DNA of 64,000 nucleotides from Legionella steigerwaltii (GCF_001468065.1 NZ_LNYZ01000013.1:1-64000), one strand, 5' to 3'; shown: positions 53,685-63,479, numbered from the stretch's first letter. Notes: generated from the letters alone by a model not told the origin. Numbers and translations are program-made.

Positions 53685-54815
53685 ATGGCACAACAACCGC
53701 AACAACAGGGTCAAGATAGTGGCATGGGTCCAATATGGGTCATGGTGCTGGTGTTTATTACTGTGTTTCTTATTTGGAAAATGGGACATCAGTATATTGT
53801 GATGGTTGTTTTTCAAATTAATATTTTGCAAGCAAAACTTGTCAACCTTTTTGTTCATAGTGATCAGCTCGCAAGCTTGATTCAGATTATGCAAACAATA
53901 GATCCTAATGCAGTGGATTGGAATCAATTGTTAGAAACAACGCGTGCTGTTGGCGACTTCATGCGTTATCCAGTAGTTATTGTCCTCCTTTTTTTAGCAG
54001 GGTTTCTGTATCAATCAAATATCACTTTAAAATTCCGTAAAATTTACGATATGAAAAAGCTGCGTGAGCAAGAACAATTTAACTGGCCTGCAATCATGCC
54101 TATAGTAAAAGAAGATTTAGCAGCTCAGGATATAAATAAAGGCCCATGGTCTATGGCTTTGACCCCAATGGAATTTGCACGTAAATACAATTTATTAAAA
54201 AAAGAAGATGTTTTATTAGACAATCCTGTACCTGGCCAAGAGATGACGGCGGGAGTTAGAAGAGGCGATGCAAAACGAGTTTTTACTCTGCAATTAGGCC
54301 CTTATTGGGATGGTTTTGAGCATTGTTCGCCACAAGCTTATGCCTTAGCTGCTGTTTTTATGGCACGTATTAATCGGGATAGAGATGCTGCAAACAATAT
54401 TTTAGCTGTGTTAGATAGAACTTATGTTTCAGGAAAACCTGATTATTCTGTTGCTAGACCAGTAATAGAAAAATATAAAAATACAGAAATTATCCAGGAA
54501 GTTGTTTCAAAACACGCCTATACTTTAAGTGTAATGGCATCATTACTTGAGAAGGCTCGGGATGATGGGGTTGTTCCGAGTTCTGAGTTTTTATGGTTAA
54601 GACCTGTTGATAGGCGTTTATGGTATATGCTCAATTGTGTTGGTAGACAAACTCCCTTTTCAGAGGTTGCAGGCCCTTTCTCTCATTGGAAAGCTGAGAA
54701 AGAAATGGGACGACGTTCTTTAGTGCCTATGGTAGATGAGGCGATTAAAGCTTTGGAAATTGCCATAAAAGAAGTTAAGTTAACACCCCGACAAATGCAG
54801 GAGTTAGAGCCATGA
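53685..54815 (+). CDS. icmP: Dot/Icm coupling-complex protein IcmP/DotM
   Basis: A 376-residue inner-membrane protein with segments near residues 14-34 and 84-107 and a cytoplasmic C-terminal domain. With IcmO/DotL it forms the type IV coupling complex that receives effectors; the cytoplasmic domain of DotM is known to recognise acidic Glu-rich signals. Gln/Pro-rich residues open the protein, and the domain shows GPWSMALTPMEFARKYNLL and FSEVAGPFSHWKAEKEMGRR. Length matches the family. It overlaps icmO by four bases (ATGA), so they are co-translated. Confidence 0.95.
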   Translation: MAQQPQQQGQDSGMGPIWVMVLVFITVFLIWKMGHQYIVMVVFQINILQAKLVNLFVHSDQLASLIQIMQTIDPNAVDWNQLLETTRAVGDFMRYPVVIVLLFLAGFLYQSNITLKFRKIYDMKKLREQEQFNWPAIMPIVKEDLAAQDINKGPWSMALTPMEFARKYNLLKKEDVLLDNPVPGQEMTAGVRRGDAKRVFTLQLGPYWDGFEHCSPQAYALAAVFMARINRDRDAANNILAVLDRTYVSGKPDYSVARPVIEKYKNTEIIQEVVSKHAYTLSVMASLLEKARDDGVVPSSEFLWLRPVDRRLWYMLNCVGRQTPFSEVAGPFSHWKAEKEMGRRSLVPMVDEAIKALEIAIKEVKLTPRQMQELEP

Positions 54816-57154
54816 TGCGCGGTATTGAATCACGTCATGAGTTAGATCCCACCCTCCTACTTAGGGACACCCGGACTTTGGGGCAGCGGGTGGCGGATTT
54901 TTTTGCAGATCCTACGAACATTTCAATTGTTCTGTTTACTTTGTCAGCCATGGCGTATTATTTCTCAGAAGTAGCTACTCTTTTGATGCTTATTGGAGGA
55001 GGATGTTTTCTTTATAGCTACACACGAAAACAAAAGCTACCTTTCCGTCTTCCTCAAATTTCTCGAGTAAAAGATTATAATGATATGAAGCCGGGTGTGA
55101 ACAAGCCCAATATGGCCCGAGGAATAGCGTTTTTTGGTAACGATCGCAAAACGGGGCATGAATTATGGTTTGCTAATGATGATATGCGTACCCATGCGTT
55201 AATTTTCGGCTCCACCGGTAGCGGTAAAACAGAATGTTTGGTCTCTCTTGCTTTTAATGCTTTGGTACAAGGTAGTGGTTTTATTTATGTCGATGGTAAA
55301 GGGGATAACTCACTCTATGCTAAAGTTTTTTCTATGGTCCGCAGCATGGGGCGTGAAGATGATTTACTTCTGATTAACTTTATGACTGGTGCGCGAGATA
55401 TTATTGGTCCACAAGAAAAAAGATTGTCTAATACGTTTAACCCTTTCTCTCAAGGGTCTTCTAGTATGTTGACCCAACTTGTAGTGAGTTTGATGGGCGA
55501 TTCAAAAGGCGGCGGAGACGGTGATATGTGGAAAGGCCGTGCTATCGCTTTCGTCGAAGCGTTAATGCGTCTTCTGGTTTATATGCGTGATGAAGGTGCA
55601 ATTCTTTTAGATGCTGATACCATCCGTAACTACTTTGATTTAACCCGATTAGAAACAATCGTCGTAGATAAAATATTTCCACGCGATAATCAGGAAAGTG
55701 TTAATATTGAGCAGATTCCAAAATTGGTTACCGACCCTTTACGTAACTATTTAGGTACTTTGCCAGGTTATAATAAAGAGAAAAAAGGAAAACAAGTATC
55801 ACAGGTTCTAGAGCAGCACGGTTTTATTACCATGCAGTTGGTAAGAGCGTTTTCATCCCTGGCTGATACTTATGGGCATATTGTTCGTACCAATCTGGCC
55901 GAGGTAGATTTTAAGGACGTGGTGTTGAATCGGAGAATTCTTGTTGTACTACTGCCCGCTTTGGAAAAATCTCCAGATGAGTTATCTAACTTAGGTAAAA
56001 TTATTGTCTCTTCATTGAAAGCGATGATGGCAGCAGGTTTGGGAGAAGATGTCGAAGGGGACTATCGAGATGTAATCTTGAGAAAACCAACCAATGCACC
56101 TACTCCTTATATGTGTATCCTTGATGAGTATGGATATTATGCTGTTCAAGGGTTTGCAGTGGTTCCTGCACAAGCGCGTTCTCTAGGATTCTCTGCGATT
56201 TTCGCAGGACAAGATTTACCTGCATTCCAAAAAGCATCCAAAGAAGAAGCGGCATCTATCGGTGCAAATACAAACATTAAAATATGTATGAAATTGGAAG
56301 ACCCGACCGAAACCTGGGATTTCTTCACTAAAACAGCAGGCGAGGCTTATGTCACCAAGGTTGATTCATTTCAAGCCAAAGATACCAGCATGGCTAATAC
56401 GTATATGGACAGTAAAAGTTCTTCATTTGAAAAGAGAGCTCGTGTTGATCTATTGGATTTAAAGGAACAAACAGAAGGTGAAGCGCATATATTTTTCAAG
56501 TCAAAAATTGTACGTGCACGAATGTTTTATGCGAATCCTAAACCTGTAAAGCAGTTAAAATTAAATCAATTTTTAAAGGTAGAAGCTCCTCCAGACGATT
56601 ATTTAATGAGATTACAAAAGCAATTAGTCTCATTCCAATCCATTTTGGAAAGTGGCGATTTGTCAATTAATAAGACAGTTGAAAATGAAGAAATTACCCT
56701 TATTTCCAAGCTGTTACGCGAATCACCCATAGAAGAGCCCATAGAGCGGGGCGTGTCTGCTTTAATTGCATTTCATGGTCATAATGAACCTGAACCAGTT
56801 GAGGATTTGATTGAAGAAGAAGTAGAAGGTGCACTAACAATATTTAGTAATTTGCGAGAAAATCCAAATGGCCCGCCAATTTTAGCGAGTGATAAGGCTA
56901 CATTCTCTGAAGCGTTACTACCCATTAATGAAACACGTAATCAGATGATGAATATTGAGCGTTTGGCTGGAGCTAAAGATAAATATGCTGGTACGGTTGC
57001 GAATGAGCTGGTTAAAGATTTCCAATTGGCAACGAGTTATCCGCCAGAAGAAAGGGATGTTATTGCTCCAGATGAGCTAACTGACATGGTCAGGACTTTA
57101 TCAGAAAAAATTGCTACAGAACGTGAGAATGCAAGTAAAAAAACTGAAGAATAG
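54812..57154 (+). CDS. icmO: Dot/Icm coupling ATPase IcmO/DotL
   Basis: A 780-residue type IV coupling protein (VirD4/TraG-like) that brings effectors to the Dot/Icm channel. Two membrane segments lie at about 37-73. Walker A is FGSTGSGKTE (Lys139), and Walker B is CILDEYGYYAVQG. The C-terminal tail beyond about 600 is acidic and helical, the part that binds IcmSW, LvgA and DotN in L. pneumophila. The start MMRGIESRHELDP is strongly conserved. It is translationally coupled to icmP. A 501-base gap follows before icmN. Confidence 0.97.
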   Translation: MMRGIESRHELDPTLLLRDTRTLGQRVADFFADPTNISIVLFTLSAMAYYFSEVATLLMLIGGGCFLYSYTRKQKLPFRLPQISRVKDYNDMKPGVNKPNMARGIAFFGNDRKTGHELWFANDDMRTHALIFGSTGSGKTECLVSLAFNALVQGSGFIYVDGKGDNSLYAKVFSMVRSMGREDDLLLINFMTGARDIIGPQEKRLSNTFNPFSQGSSSMLTQLVVSLMGDSKGGGDGDMWKGRAIAFVEALMRLLVYMRDEGAILLDADTIRNYFDLTRLETIVVDKIFPRDNQESVNIEQIPKLVTDPLRNYLGTLPGYNKEKKGKQVSQVLEQHGFITMQLVRAFSSLADTYGHIVRTNLAEVDFKDVVLNRRILVVLLPALEKSPDELSNLGKIIVSSLKAMMAAGLGEDVEGDYRDVILRKPTNAPTPYMCILDEYGYYAVQGFAVVPAQARSLGFSAIFAGQDLPAFQKASKEEAASIGANTNIKICMKLEDPTETWDFFTKTAGEAYVTKVDSFQAKDTSMANTYMDSKSSSFEKRARVDLLDLKEQTEGEAHIFFKSKIVRARMFYANPKPVKQLKLNQFLKVEAPPDDYLMRLQKQLVSFQSILESGDLSINKTVENEEITLISKLLRESPIEEPIERGVSALIAFHGHNEPEPVEDLIEEEVEGALTIFSNLRENPNGPPILASDKATFSEALLPINETRNQMMNIERLAGAKDKYAGTVANELVKDFQLATSYPPEERDVIAPDELTDMVRTLSEKIATERENASKKTEE

Positions 57155-57655
57155 TTAAGCGAAATACAACTAAGGCTCAGCTCAGAATAATTCATTTTTC
57201 TTTTCATAATTATTTTTCGATACTAGAAAATTGAGTTAGGTGAAGCCGTTCATACCTTTTCGTATGAGTTATTGAGTTAATTTCTTATCTATGAGCATAT
57301 GCGATTTGGCTATTAGGCTTCTTTCGAAATTCTACTTGCAGCAAACTGCTTCGTCGGTGCGGTGTTCGAAACCTCATATACTCGCGTGTATACTACTCCC
57401 ATGCTTTGCTTTTCCTTGCATTTTGCTCGCTACTGCGCGTTTCAAAATGAGTCTATTTTCTTTTTCATTGTTGCGAAAAAATAATCCTTGGCGATTTGTT
57501 TTTATTCAGAAAAATGTAAAGAAATAAATATATTTTTAAAAAAATAGCTATTTTATTGAATTCATTGTAACGTAATGATTTGTATGTTTTTCTCAAAGAT
57601 GGAACACACAACAGAGCTACAGTCAGAATCATTTATTGAGATATGAGGATAGTGA
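57155..57655. other. Long intergenic region between icmO and icmN
   Basis: This 501-base gap interrupts the Dot/Icm run. Its middle (about 57310-57450) is less AT-rich than its flanks, contains GCTTCTTTCGAAATTCTA and TCGCTACTGCGCGTTTCAAA, and looks like a dispersed repeat or decayed element; a 78-codon frame through it is not convincing. Two TATACT hexamers (57377-57382, 57389-57394) lie inside. Nearer icmN, TTGAAT (57556-57561) could belong to an icmN promoter. GAGGA at 57645 is the icmN ribosome-binding site. Confidence 0.45.
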
Positions 57656-58213
57656 GTGAGATCAGTACGTATTAATCTAATTCCGGCTGTTGGATTGGTT
57701 GCCATATTAATGTTAACTGCCTGCAAGGGTGACTATTGGGCGCTAGAAAAAGATGAACCTAAATATCCATGTAAGGTTCTGGGCGCCTGTGATGCTACTA
57801 TCATGAAGCTGGCTAAAAGACTCAATAGAAAAGGGGTAAAAGTAATTACCATTGGTCAGGATTATATGATTAGTATTCCTGCCAGCTACTTATTTGAGCC
57901 AGAAACACCACGTCTAAAATGGAAATCTTATCCTTTGTTAAATGAAATTGTTGTGTTCCTGAAACAATTTCGTAAAATTGCAATTAATATAGCCAGTTAC
58001 AGCAACAAATATGTATCACCACAAAGAGAGCATGCATTAACTTTAGCCCGGTCGAGAGTTGTTAGTGACTATCTTTGGTCTCAAGGGGTAGATAGTCGTT
58101 TTATCTTTACACAGGGGTTAGGTAGTGATAAACCTATTATTTCATTCACTCAAGGCGGTGATAATTCAGCAAATGCTAGGGTAGAAATAACATTTAGGCG
58201 AGCCGTGGCGTAG
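57656..58213 (+). CDS. icmN: Dot/Icm lipoprotein IcmN/DotK
   Basis: A 185-residue outer-membrane lipoprotein with an OmpA-like domain, part of the outer-membrane core complex with DotC, DotD and DotH. It starts with GTG, supported by GAGGA 6 bases upstream. The signal ends in a lipobox LMLTAC (Cys about 23). The OmpA-like peptidoglycan-binding half has IASYSNKYVSPQREHALTLARSRVVSDYLWSQGVDS and ARVEITFRR. It is 8 bases before icmM and begins the icmN-M-L-K-E-G run. Confidence 0.93.
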   Translation: MRSVRINLIPAVGLVAILMLTACKGDYWALEKDEPKYPCKVLGACDATIMKLAKRLNRKGVKVITIGQDYMISIPASYLFEPETPRLKWKSYPLLNEIVVFLKQFRKIAINIASYSNKYVSPQREHALTLARSRVVSDYLWSQGVDSRFIFTQGLGSDKPIISFTQGGDNSANARVEITFRRAVA

Positions 58214-58221
58214 GGGAAATA

Positions 58222-58506
58222 ATGAGTCGTGAAACATGGGAATTGATAAAAAGCAGTAAGAATTTCTACGTTAACTCATACAGACGCGGGTTGATTACAT
58301 TGATTCTTTCCCTGATATTGAATTGCATTTTTGGAGTTTTAATCGCTTATATTCATTTAACAGAGCCTGAACGAGATTTTTATGCAACGAGTGGTATAGC
58401 ACCACCCATTCAATTGCAGCCTCTTTCGGCTCCAAATTATTCATCGAACGCGTTACTTCCTCCTGATCCGCCTGCGGAGAATGAGGATAAATTGATACCG
58501 CAATAA
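58222..58506 (+). CDS. icmM: Dot/Icm inner-membrane protein IcmM/DotJ
   Basis: A 94-residue protein with one membrane segment (about 21-45) and a short Pro-rich periplasmic tail. It is a paralogue of the N-terminal part of the next gene product, IcmL/DotI, with which it forms an inner-membrane complex related to conjugation TraM. Both share the pattern of a short cytoplasmic start, membrane segment and FYATSG / YFATSI after it. The short length is normal for DotJ. Confidence 0.93.
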   Translation: MSRETWELIKSSKNFYVNSYRRGLITLILSLILNCIFGVLIAYIHLTEPERDFYATSGIAPPIQLQPLSAPNYSSNALLPPDPPAENEDKLIPQ

Positions 58507-58525
58507 GTAATAAATAGAGGATATT

Positions 58526-59164
58526 ATGGCTGAAGATTCCTTGACAGTTGTAGCATTAAGAAACAAATTTTATAAAGACAGCCAACGTAAGGTAATACTT
58601 GCGTTGTTAATTGCTCTTCTTGTCAATATTGTTTTAGCTGCGCTATTGGTGTACATGATTACTCATCCACCAGCCCCTAAATATTTTGCGACCAGCATAA
58701 ACGGTCGCATCACTCCGCTTTTCCCTTTAAATGAGCCAAACCAGTCGGATTCTGCTGTATTGCAATGGGCGAATCAGGCTGCTATTGCTGCATTTACTTA
58801 TAATTTTGTTAACTATAGAGACGAACTACAAGCTTCATCCGGGTTTTTTACCCCTGAAGGTTGGGATCAATTTCTAAGTGCATTACAACAATCAAATAAC
58901 TTAGATGCAGTAAAGGCCAAAAAACTAATTGTTTCTGCTGTGGCAACACGAGCTCCCATTATTTTGCAAAAAGGCGTGTTGAATGGAAACTTTTCATGGC
59001 GAGTACAAATGCCTATATTGGTAACCTATCAGAGCGCCAGTGAATTTACTCAACAAAATAATGTGGTTACCATGTTAATTACCCGTGTTTCTACTTTGAA
59101 TTCGCCTAGAGGAATAGGTATATCGCAATTTGTTGTAGGACCTGCCACAGGTGGAGTGTCTTAA
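58526..59164 (+). CDS. icmL: Dot/Icm inner-membrane protein IcmL/DotI
   Basis: A 212-residue protein with a cytoplasmic N-terminus, a membrane segment at about 25-45 and a periplasmic VirB8-like domain. It belongs to the IcmL/TraM family; the start ALRNKFYKDSQRKVILALL and the periplasmic AIAAFTYNFVNYRDELQASSGFFTPEGW are diagnostic. It is thought to be a structural part of the channel inner-membrane complex. Its stop overlaps the icmK start by one base. Confidence 0.95.
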   Translation: MAEDSLTVVALRNKFYKDSQRKVILALLIALLVNIVLAALLVYMITHPPAPKYFATSINGRITPLFPLNEPNQSDSAVLQWANQAAIAAFTYNFVNYRDELQASSGFFTPEGWDQFLSALQQSNNLDAVKAKKLIVSAVATRAPIILQKGVLNGNFSWRVQMPILVTYQSASEFTQQNNVVTMLITRVSTLNSPRGIGISQFVVGPATGGVS

Positions 59165-60318
59165 TGAAAAAGCTGAGCTGGTTTTTAAAGTTTTGTTTGT
59201 TGCATGGTATAGCCTATTGGCTGCCTGCTCCTACTTATGCACAGGAGCAGTCCGGGGATAGTGCGCAGCAGGCTTTACAACAGTTACGCATATTGCAACA
59301 ACGTTTAGCACAAAATCAGCCAGCAGGACAAAACCTACCACCAGGACAACAACCTGCGGGACAACCTCAAGCAGGACAAAATCCAAATCCGGCGCAAAAT
59401 CCGCCCGCAGCACAACAACAAGGACCAAATATTCCGATTCCTCTTGCTAATAATATTTACAGTGCACCTGCACGACCTGAAATGCCTCCTGCAAATGTTG
59501 CGCCTAATCCCAATGCGCCGCAAATTGTAAGTCAAAGTGATGAAGAGGTTATTGAGAATAAAGCATTTAAAGATATGACAAGAACTATCTATCCAATGAG
59601 TACGGAGCAGGTTGTTCAATTAAAGCAATTATCTGAAACTATGGAATATGCTAAGGTTTCACCTGTGGGCACGCCACCGAAACCTACAGCAACTTCTCAA
59701 TTTGTGAATTTGTCTCCAGGCTCTACTCCACCCGTTATCCGTTTGGCACAAGGGTTTGTGTCTTCGTTAGTTTTTCTAGATTCATCTGGAGCTCCATGGC
59801 CGATTGCTGCTTATGATTTGGGAGATCCCAATTCGTTTAATATTCAATGGGATAAAACAAGTAATACAATAATGATTCAAGCAATGAAATTATACAATTA
59901 TGGTAATTTGGCTGTGCGTTTGAGAGGTTTAAATACTCCAGTAATGCTCACTCTGATCCCCGGGCAAAAAGCAGTTGATTATCGGGTTGATTTGCGCGTC
60001 CAAGGTTTTGGACCAAATGCTAAAACGATGCCACTAGAAACTGGGATTCCGCCCTCAGCTAGTGAATTACTGCTTCACGTTTTAGATGGTGTACCGCCTC
60101 CTGGAAGTAAACGACTGAGTATTATAGGAGGAGATGCGCGTGCTTGGTTGGTCAATGACAGAATGTATGTTAGAACAAATCTTACAATATTGTCGCCGGG
60201 CTGGCTGGCAAGTATGACCAGCGCAGATGGGACGCATGCTTATGAAATGCGTAAATCTCCGGTATTACTGGTTTCCTGGCATGGGAAGGTCATGCAGCTC
60301 AAGGTAGAAGGGTTATAA
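59164..60318 (+). CDS. icmK: Dot/Icm core-complex protein IcmK/DotH
   Basis: A 384-residue exported protein, the VirB9-like member of the core complex, reaching the outer membrane with help from DotC and DotD. A signal peptide ends near APTYAQEQ. A long Gln/Pro/Asn-rich low-complexity stretch follows (about 40-115), longer than I recall for L. pneumophila IcmK. The conserved C-terminal domain starts at about residue 175 (PVIRLAQGFVSSLVFLDSSG, PWPIAAYDLGDPNSF). It is directly followed by icmE. Confidence 0.95.
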   Translation: MKKLSWFLKFCLLHGIAYWLPAPTYAQEQSGDSAQQALQQLRILQQRLAQNQPAGQNLPPGQQPAGQPQAGQNPNPAQNPPAAQQQGPNIPIPLANNIYSAPARPEMPPANVAPNPNAPQIVSQSDEEVIENKAFKDMTRTIYPMSTEQVVQLKQLSETMEYAKVSPVGTPPKPTATSQFVNLSPGSTPPVIRLAQGFVSSLVFLDSSGAPWPIAAYDLGDPNSFNIQWDKTSNTIMIQAMKLYNYGNLAVRLRGLNTPVMLTLIPGQKAVDYRVDLRVQGFGPNAKTMPLETGIPPSASELLLHVLDGVPPPGSKRLSIIGGDARAWLVNDRMYVRTNLTILSPGWLASMTSADGTHAYEMRKSPVLLVSWHGKVMQLKVEGL

Positions 60319-63300
60319 ATGGCTGGCAAAAAAGAAAATATCAAATCACTTTTTTCAAATACTCGTACCCGAGTTATTATCATTTTTACAATAGCATTAT
60401 TATTGCTTGCTGTAGTGATAGGGTATATAAAATTAAGATCAATAAGTAGTGGCCCTGCGGCGGAGGCGACTCTTGGACATACTCCCGGAAGCATCCAGTC
60501 TATTCCTGGTGTACTCAACCCAACAGCCCAATATGCCAAGTTACAAGAAGAGCAAAATGTCACCCAGGCAGCAAAAGCAGAGCAAACTGGAGGCAGTGCG
60601 ATTCCAACAATTATTCGAACTCAAGCTCTGGGAGAGGGCGTTGGTGTTATTGGCTCTCAAGGTGGTCAAAGTGGCGTAGGGTTTGCTACCTTAGCGCGTG
60701 AGACTGAAGAAGGCCCTCAAAAAAGTCTTTGGTTGCAAGCATTACAAAATGGTGGTTGTTCAAAGACTGTTGTGAATCAGGTTGTTAGCCAAGGAGCACA
60801 ATTAACTGATCTAAAGCAAGCATGCAGCTGCGCACAGTTGAAAGATAGTTTTTCTTTAAAGGAACTAAATCAAGTTTGCCCCTGTAAAGAATTAAAAGCT
60901 GCAGGATTTAATGCAAGACAACTTAAAGATGCTGGATATACTGCTTCCAGATTAAGAGATTGTGGTTTTAATGCGTGCGAATTACGTAATGCAGGGTTTA
61001 CAGCCCAAGAACTAAAAGATGCAGGTTTTTCTGATGATGAATTAAAAGGAGCTGGATATACGCCTGAGGAGATCGCTAGGGCCAGTGGTTTACCAGACGG
61101 AATATCCGCTGCAGATGTATTAAAAGCTGGGTGCAGTGTTGAGGCATTGACCAAATTACGGAAAGCCGGAGTTACAGCTTCTGCAATTCGCAGGATAAGC
61201 GGATGTAGTGCAGAGCAATTAAAAGCGGCTGGTTTTACTGCTAAAGAATTGCGTGATGCAGGATTTAGCGCAGCCGATTTAAAACGAGCCGGTTTTACCC
61301 CAGAGGAATTAAGAGCGGCAGGGTTTACAGCTAGGGATCTATTAAATGCTGGATTTTCACCAGAAGATCTTGCCAAAGCAGGGTATTCTGCAGCTGATAT
61401 AAAGGCAGCAGAGGCCGAACTTCCGCCAGGTGTTACTCCTGAAGATATAAAAAAGGCGGGCTGCGATGTTGATGCCTTAAAAAGGGAAAGAGCAGCAGGA
61501 GTTAGTGCAACTCTGATTAAACAATATGCTGGATGCAGTGCTCAGGCACTAAAAGCTGCCGGCTTTACTGATGCAGAATTAGCTAATGCAGGTTTCACTC
61601 CAGCGCAAATTAGTGCTGCAACCCCTCTTACGGATGCACAAATTAAAGCTGCTGGTTGTGACCCGTCCAATCTGAAAAAACTCTTTGCAGCAGGTGTTTC
61701 TGCCAAGCGAATTAAAGAATTAAATGGATGTAGTGCTGCTGATTTAAAAAATGCAGGGTATGGTGCTAAATCATTACTTGATGCAGGATTTACCCCTTCA
61801 CAGCTTCTCGATGCCGGCTTTACTGCCCAGGACTTGCAAAATGCAGGATTGACTCCAGCAGATATTATTGCAAATGGACGTGTCGCAGATTGTAGTGTTG
61901 AGTCATTGAAGAAAGCGAGAGCCGCAGGTGTTAGTGCTCTGACAATAAAGAAAACATTAGGATGTTCTGCAAAGGCACTAAAAGATGCTGGTTATACAGC
62001 TAAAGAACTTAAAGATGCGGGTTTTACTGCAGCTGAACTTAAAGCAGCGGGTTTTAGTGCTAAAGACTTAAAAGACGCAGGATTCAGTGCTAAAGAATTA
62101 AAAGATGCTGGTTTTAGTGCTAAAGACTTAAAAGATGCTGGTTTTAGTGCTAAGGATTTAAAAGATGCCGGTTTTAGCGCCAAGGATTTAAAAGATGCAG
62201 GATTTAGCGCTAAAGATTTAAAGGCTGCCGGTTTTAGTGCTAAGGACTTAAAAGATGCGGGTTTTAGTGCCAAGGATTTAAAAGATGCGGGATTTAGTGC
62301 TAAAGAATTAAAGGACGCTGGTTTTAGTGCTAAGGATTTAAAAGATGCGGGTTTTAGTGCCAAGGATTTAAAAGATGCGGGATTTAGTGCCAAGGATTTA
62401 AAAGATGCGGGCTTTACAGCAGCAGAAATGAAAGCAGCAGGTTTTAGTGCTAAAGATTTAGCTGATGCAGGATATAGCGCTGCTGATTTAAAAAATGCTG
62501 GTTATAGTCCTACTGAATTATCACAAGTAGCGGGTTTAGGCGCTCCGAATTTACAGCAAGGCACATTTAATATTGGTGGTGTACCAACAGTAGGTCAAGG
62601 GCCGGGAGCGGTGGTAACACCAGGATCTGCTGCAAGTAACCAACAGTTGCAAGCCATTATCAATAAACAAAATCAGCTGCAAGCGGAGCAAAAATATCAA
62701 CAAAAAATCCAACAAAAAAGTTCAGAGATGTTGGCAGCTGCAAACCAATTAATTAATGAGTGGAAAAGTGTGCCTGCACAGACTTATACAGCGGGTAAAG
62801 AAGAAGAAAAAGGTCCAGCAGCTGCGGCAGTAGCAGCAGCTGGCCCTGGAGGAACAGCAGTTACCGAAACCACTTCTACATCTGTTACTCAGGTCAATAT
62901 GATTAAAACAGGTGATATACTGTTTGCAGTAATTGATACTGCAGTTAACAGTGATGAACCAGGCCCCATTCTCGCGAGCATTGTTTCTGGAAGACTTAAA
63001 GGAGCCAAATTAATTGGTAGCTTTAATTTACCTTCGAATGCTAACAAGATGGTGATTACATTTAATACAATGTCAATTCCAGGTGCACCAAGAACAATTC
63101 CAATCTCTGCGTATGCAATTGATCCGAATACTGCAAGAACTGCTCTTTCCAGTAAAACAAATCATCACTATTTACTGAGATACGGTTCATTATTTGCCTC
63201 CTCATTTTTAGAGGGTTTTGGTAATGCATTCCAGTCAGCCAATACAACAGTCACCATTGGTGGAACAGGTGGTGGTAATAACGTAACCGTTGCAAACGGT

Positions 63301-63462
63301 GTTGGACGATCTACTCTGGAAAATGCTGTAATTGGCTTGGCAACCGTTGGTAAGACTTGGGGACAGCAAGCACAAGTATTATTTAATACACCTACAACTG
63401 TTGAAGTTTATTCCGGAACTCCCGTAGGAGTTTTATTTACTCAGGATGTAAAATCTATTTAA
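60319..63462 (+). CDS. icmE: Dot/Icm channel protein IcmE/DotG
   Basis: A 1047-residue protein that spans the periplasm as the central core component. The N-terminal membrane segment is at about 15-36. A long middle region (about 150-740) consists of degenerate ten-residue repeats of the form AGFSAKDLKD, including Cys-bearing variants (AGCSV, LNGCSAADLKNAGY). The C-terminal domain (about 850-1047) is VirB10/TrbI-like, with GDILFAVIDTAVNSDEPGPILASIVSGRLKGA and VTVANGVGR. Twelve consecutive repeats at 62041-62400 are nearly identical, much more uniform than the rest. It abuts icmK. Confidence 0.96.
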   Translation: MAGKKENIKSLFSNTRTRVIIIFTIALLLLAVVIGYIKLRSISSGPAAEATLGHTPGSIQSIPGVLNPTAQYAKLQEEQNVTQAAKAEQTGGSAIPTIIRTQALGEGVGVIGSQGGQSGVGFATLARETEEGPQKSLWLQALQNGGCSKTVVNQVVSQGAQLTDLKQACSCAQLKDSFSLKELNQVCPCKELKAAGFNARQLKDAGYTASRLRDCGFNACELRNAGFTAQELKDAGFSDDELKGAGYTPEEIARASGLPDGISAADVLKAGCSVEALTKLRKAGVTASAIRRISGCSAEQLKAAGFTAKELRDAGFSAADLKRAGFTPEELRAAGFTARDLLNAGFSPEDLAKAGYSAADIKAAEAELPPGVTPEDIKKAGCDVDALKRERAAGVSATLIKQYAGCSAQALKAAGFTDAELANAGFTPAQISAATPLTDAQIKAAGCDPSNLKKLFAAGVSAKRIKELNGCSAADLKNAGYGAKSLLDAGFTPSQLLDAGFTAQDLQNAGLTPADIIANGRVADCSVESLKKARAAGVSALTIKKTLGCSAKALKDAGYTAKELKDAGFTAAELKAAGFSAKDLKDAGFSAKELKDAGFSAKDLKDAGFSAKDLKDAGFSAKDLKDAGFSAKDLKAAGFSAKDLKDAGFSAKDLKDAGFSAKELKDAGFSAKDLKDAGFSAKDLKDAGFSAKDLKDAGFTAAEMKAAGFSAKDLADAGYSAADLKNAGYSPTELSQVAGLGAPNLQQGTFNIGGVPTVGQGPGAVVTPGSAASNQQLQAIINKQNQLQAEQKYQQKIQQKSSEMLAAANQLINEWKSVPAQTYTAGKEEEKGPAAAAVAAAGPGGTAVTETTSTSVTQVNMIKTGDILFAVIDTAVNSDEPGPILASIVSGRLKGAKLIGSFNLPSNANKMVITFNTMSIPGAPRTIPISAYAIDPNTARTALSSKTNHHYLLRYGSLFASSFLEGFGNAFQSANTTVTIGGTGGGNNVTVANGVGRSTLENAVIGLATVGKTWGQQAQVLFNTPTTVEVYSGTPVGVLFTQDVKSI
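62041..62400 (+). repeat. Twelve tandem 30-bp repeats inside icmE
   Basis: Twelve in-frame 30-bp units encode near-identical decapeptides (AGFSAKDLKD with Glu/Asp and Ala/Asp variants). DNA identity between neighbours is high, with mostly synonymous changes such as GCGGGT/GCCGGT. The uniformity implies recent expansion or gene conversion, and the number may vary between strains. Confidence 0.9.
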
Positions 63463-63479
63463 TTTGATGGCAGGTAAAA

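Noticed and set aside
57291-57527. A 78-codon frame between icmO and icmN
   Set aside because: It runs through the repeat-like core, has an erratic composition with no recognisable domain and no convincing ribosome-binding site.
59231-59619. Minus-strand frames opposite the N-terminal region of icmK
   Set aside because: They mirror the Gln/Pro-rich low-complexity segment of icmK and show only strings of Val/Leu/Arg without domain character.
61992-62393. Minus-strand open frame of 133 codons made of ALKPASFKSL-like repeats
   Set aside because: It is the antisense reading of the icmE tandem repeats; the 30-bp period keeps a second frame open without any independent coding evidence. The same holds for 60870-61376.
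62041-62400. Regular 30-bp repeats that could look like a CRISPR array
   Set aside because: The units are directly adjacent with no unique spacers and are in frame within icmE, so they are coding repeats.
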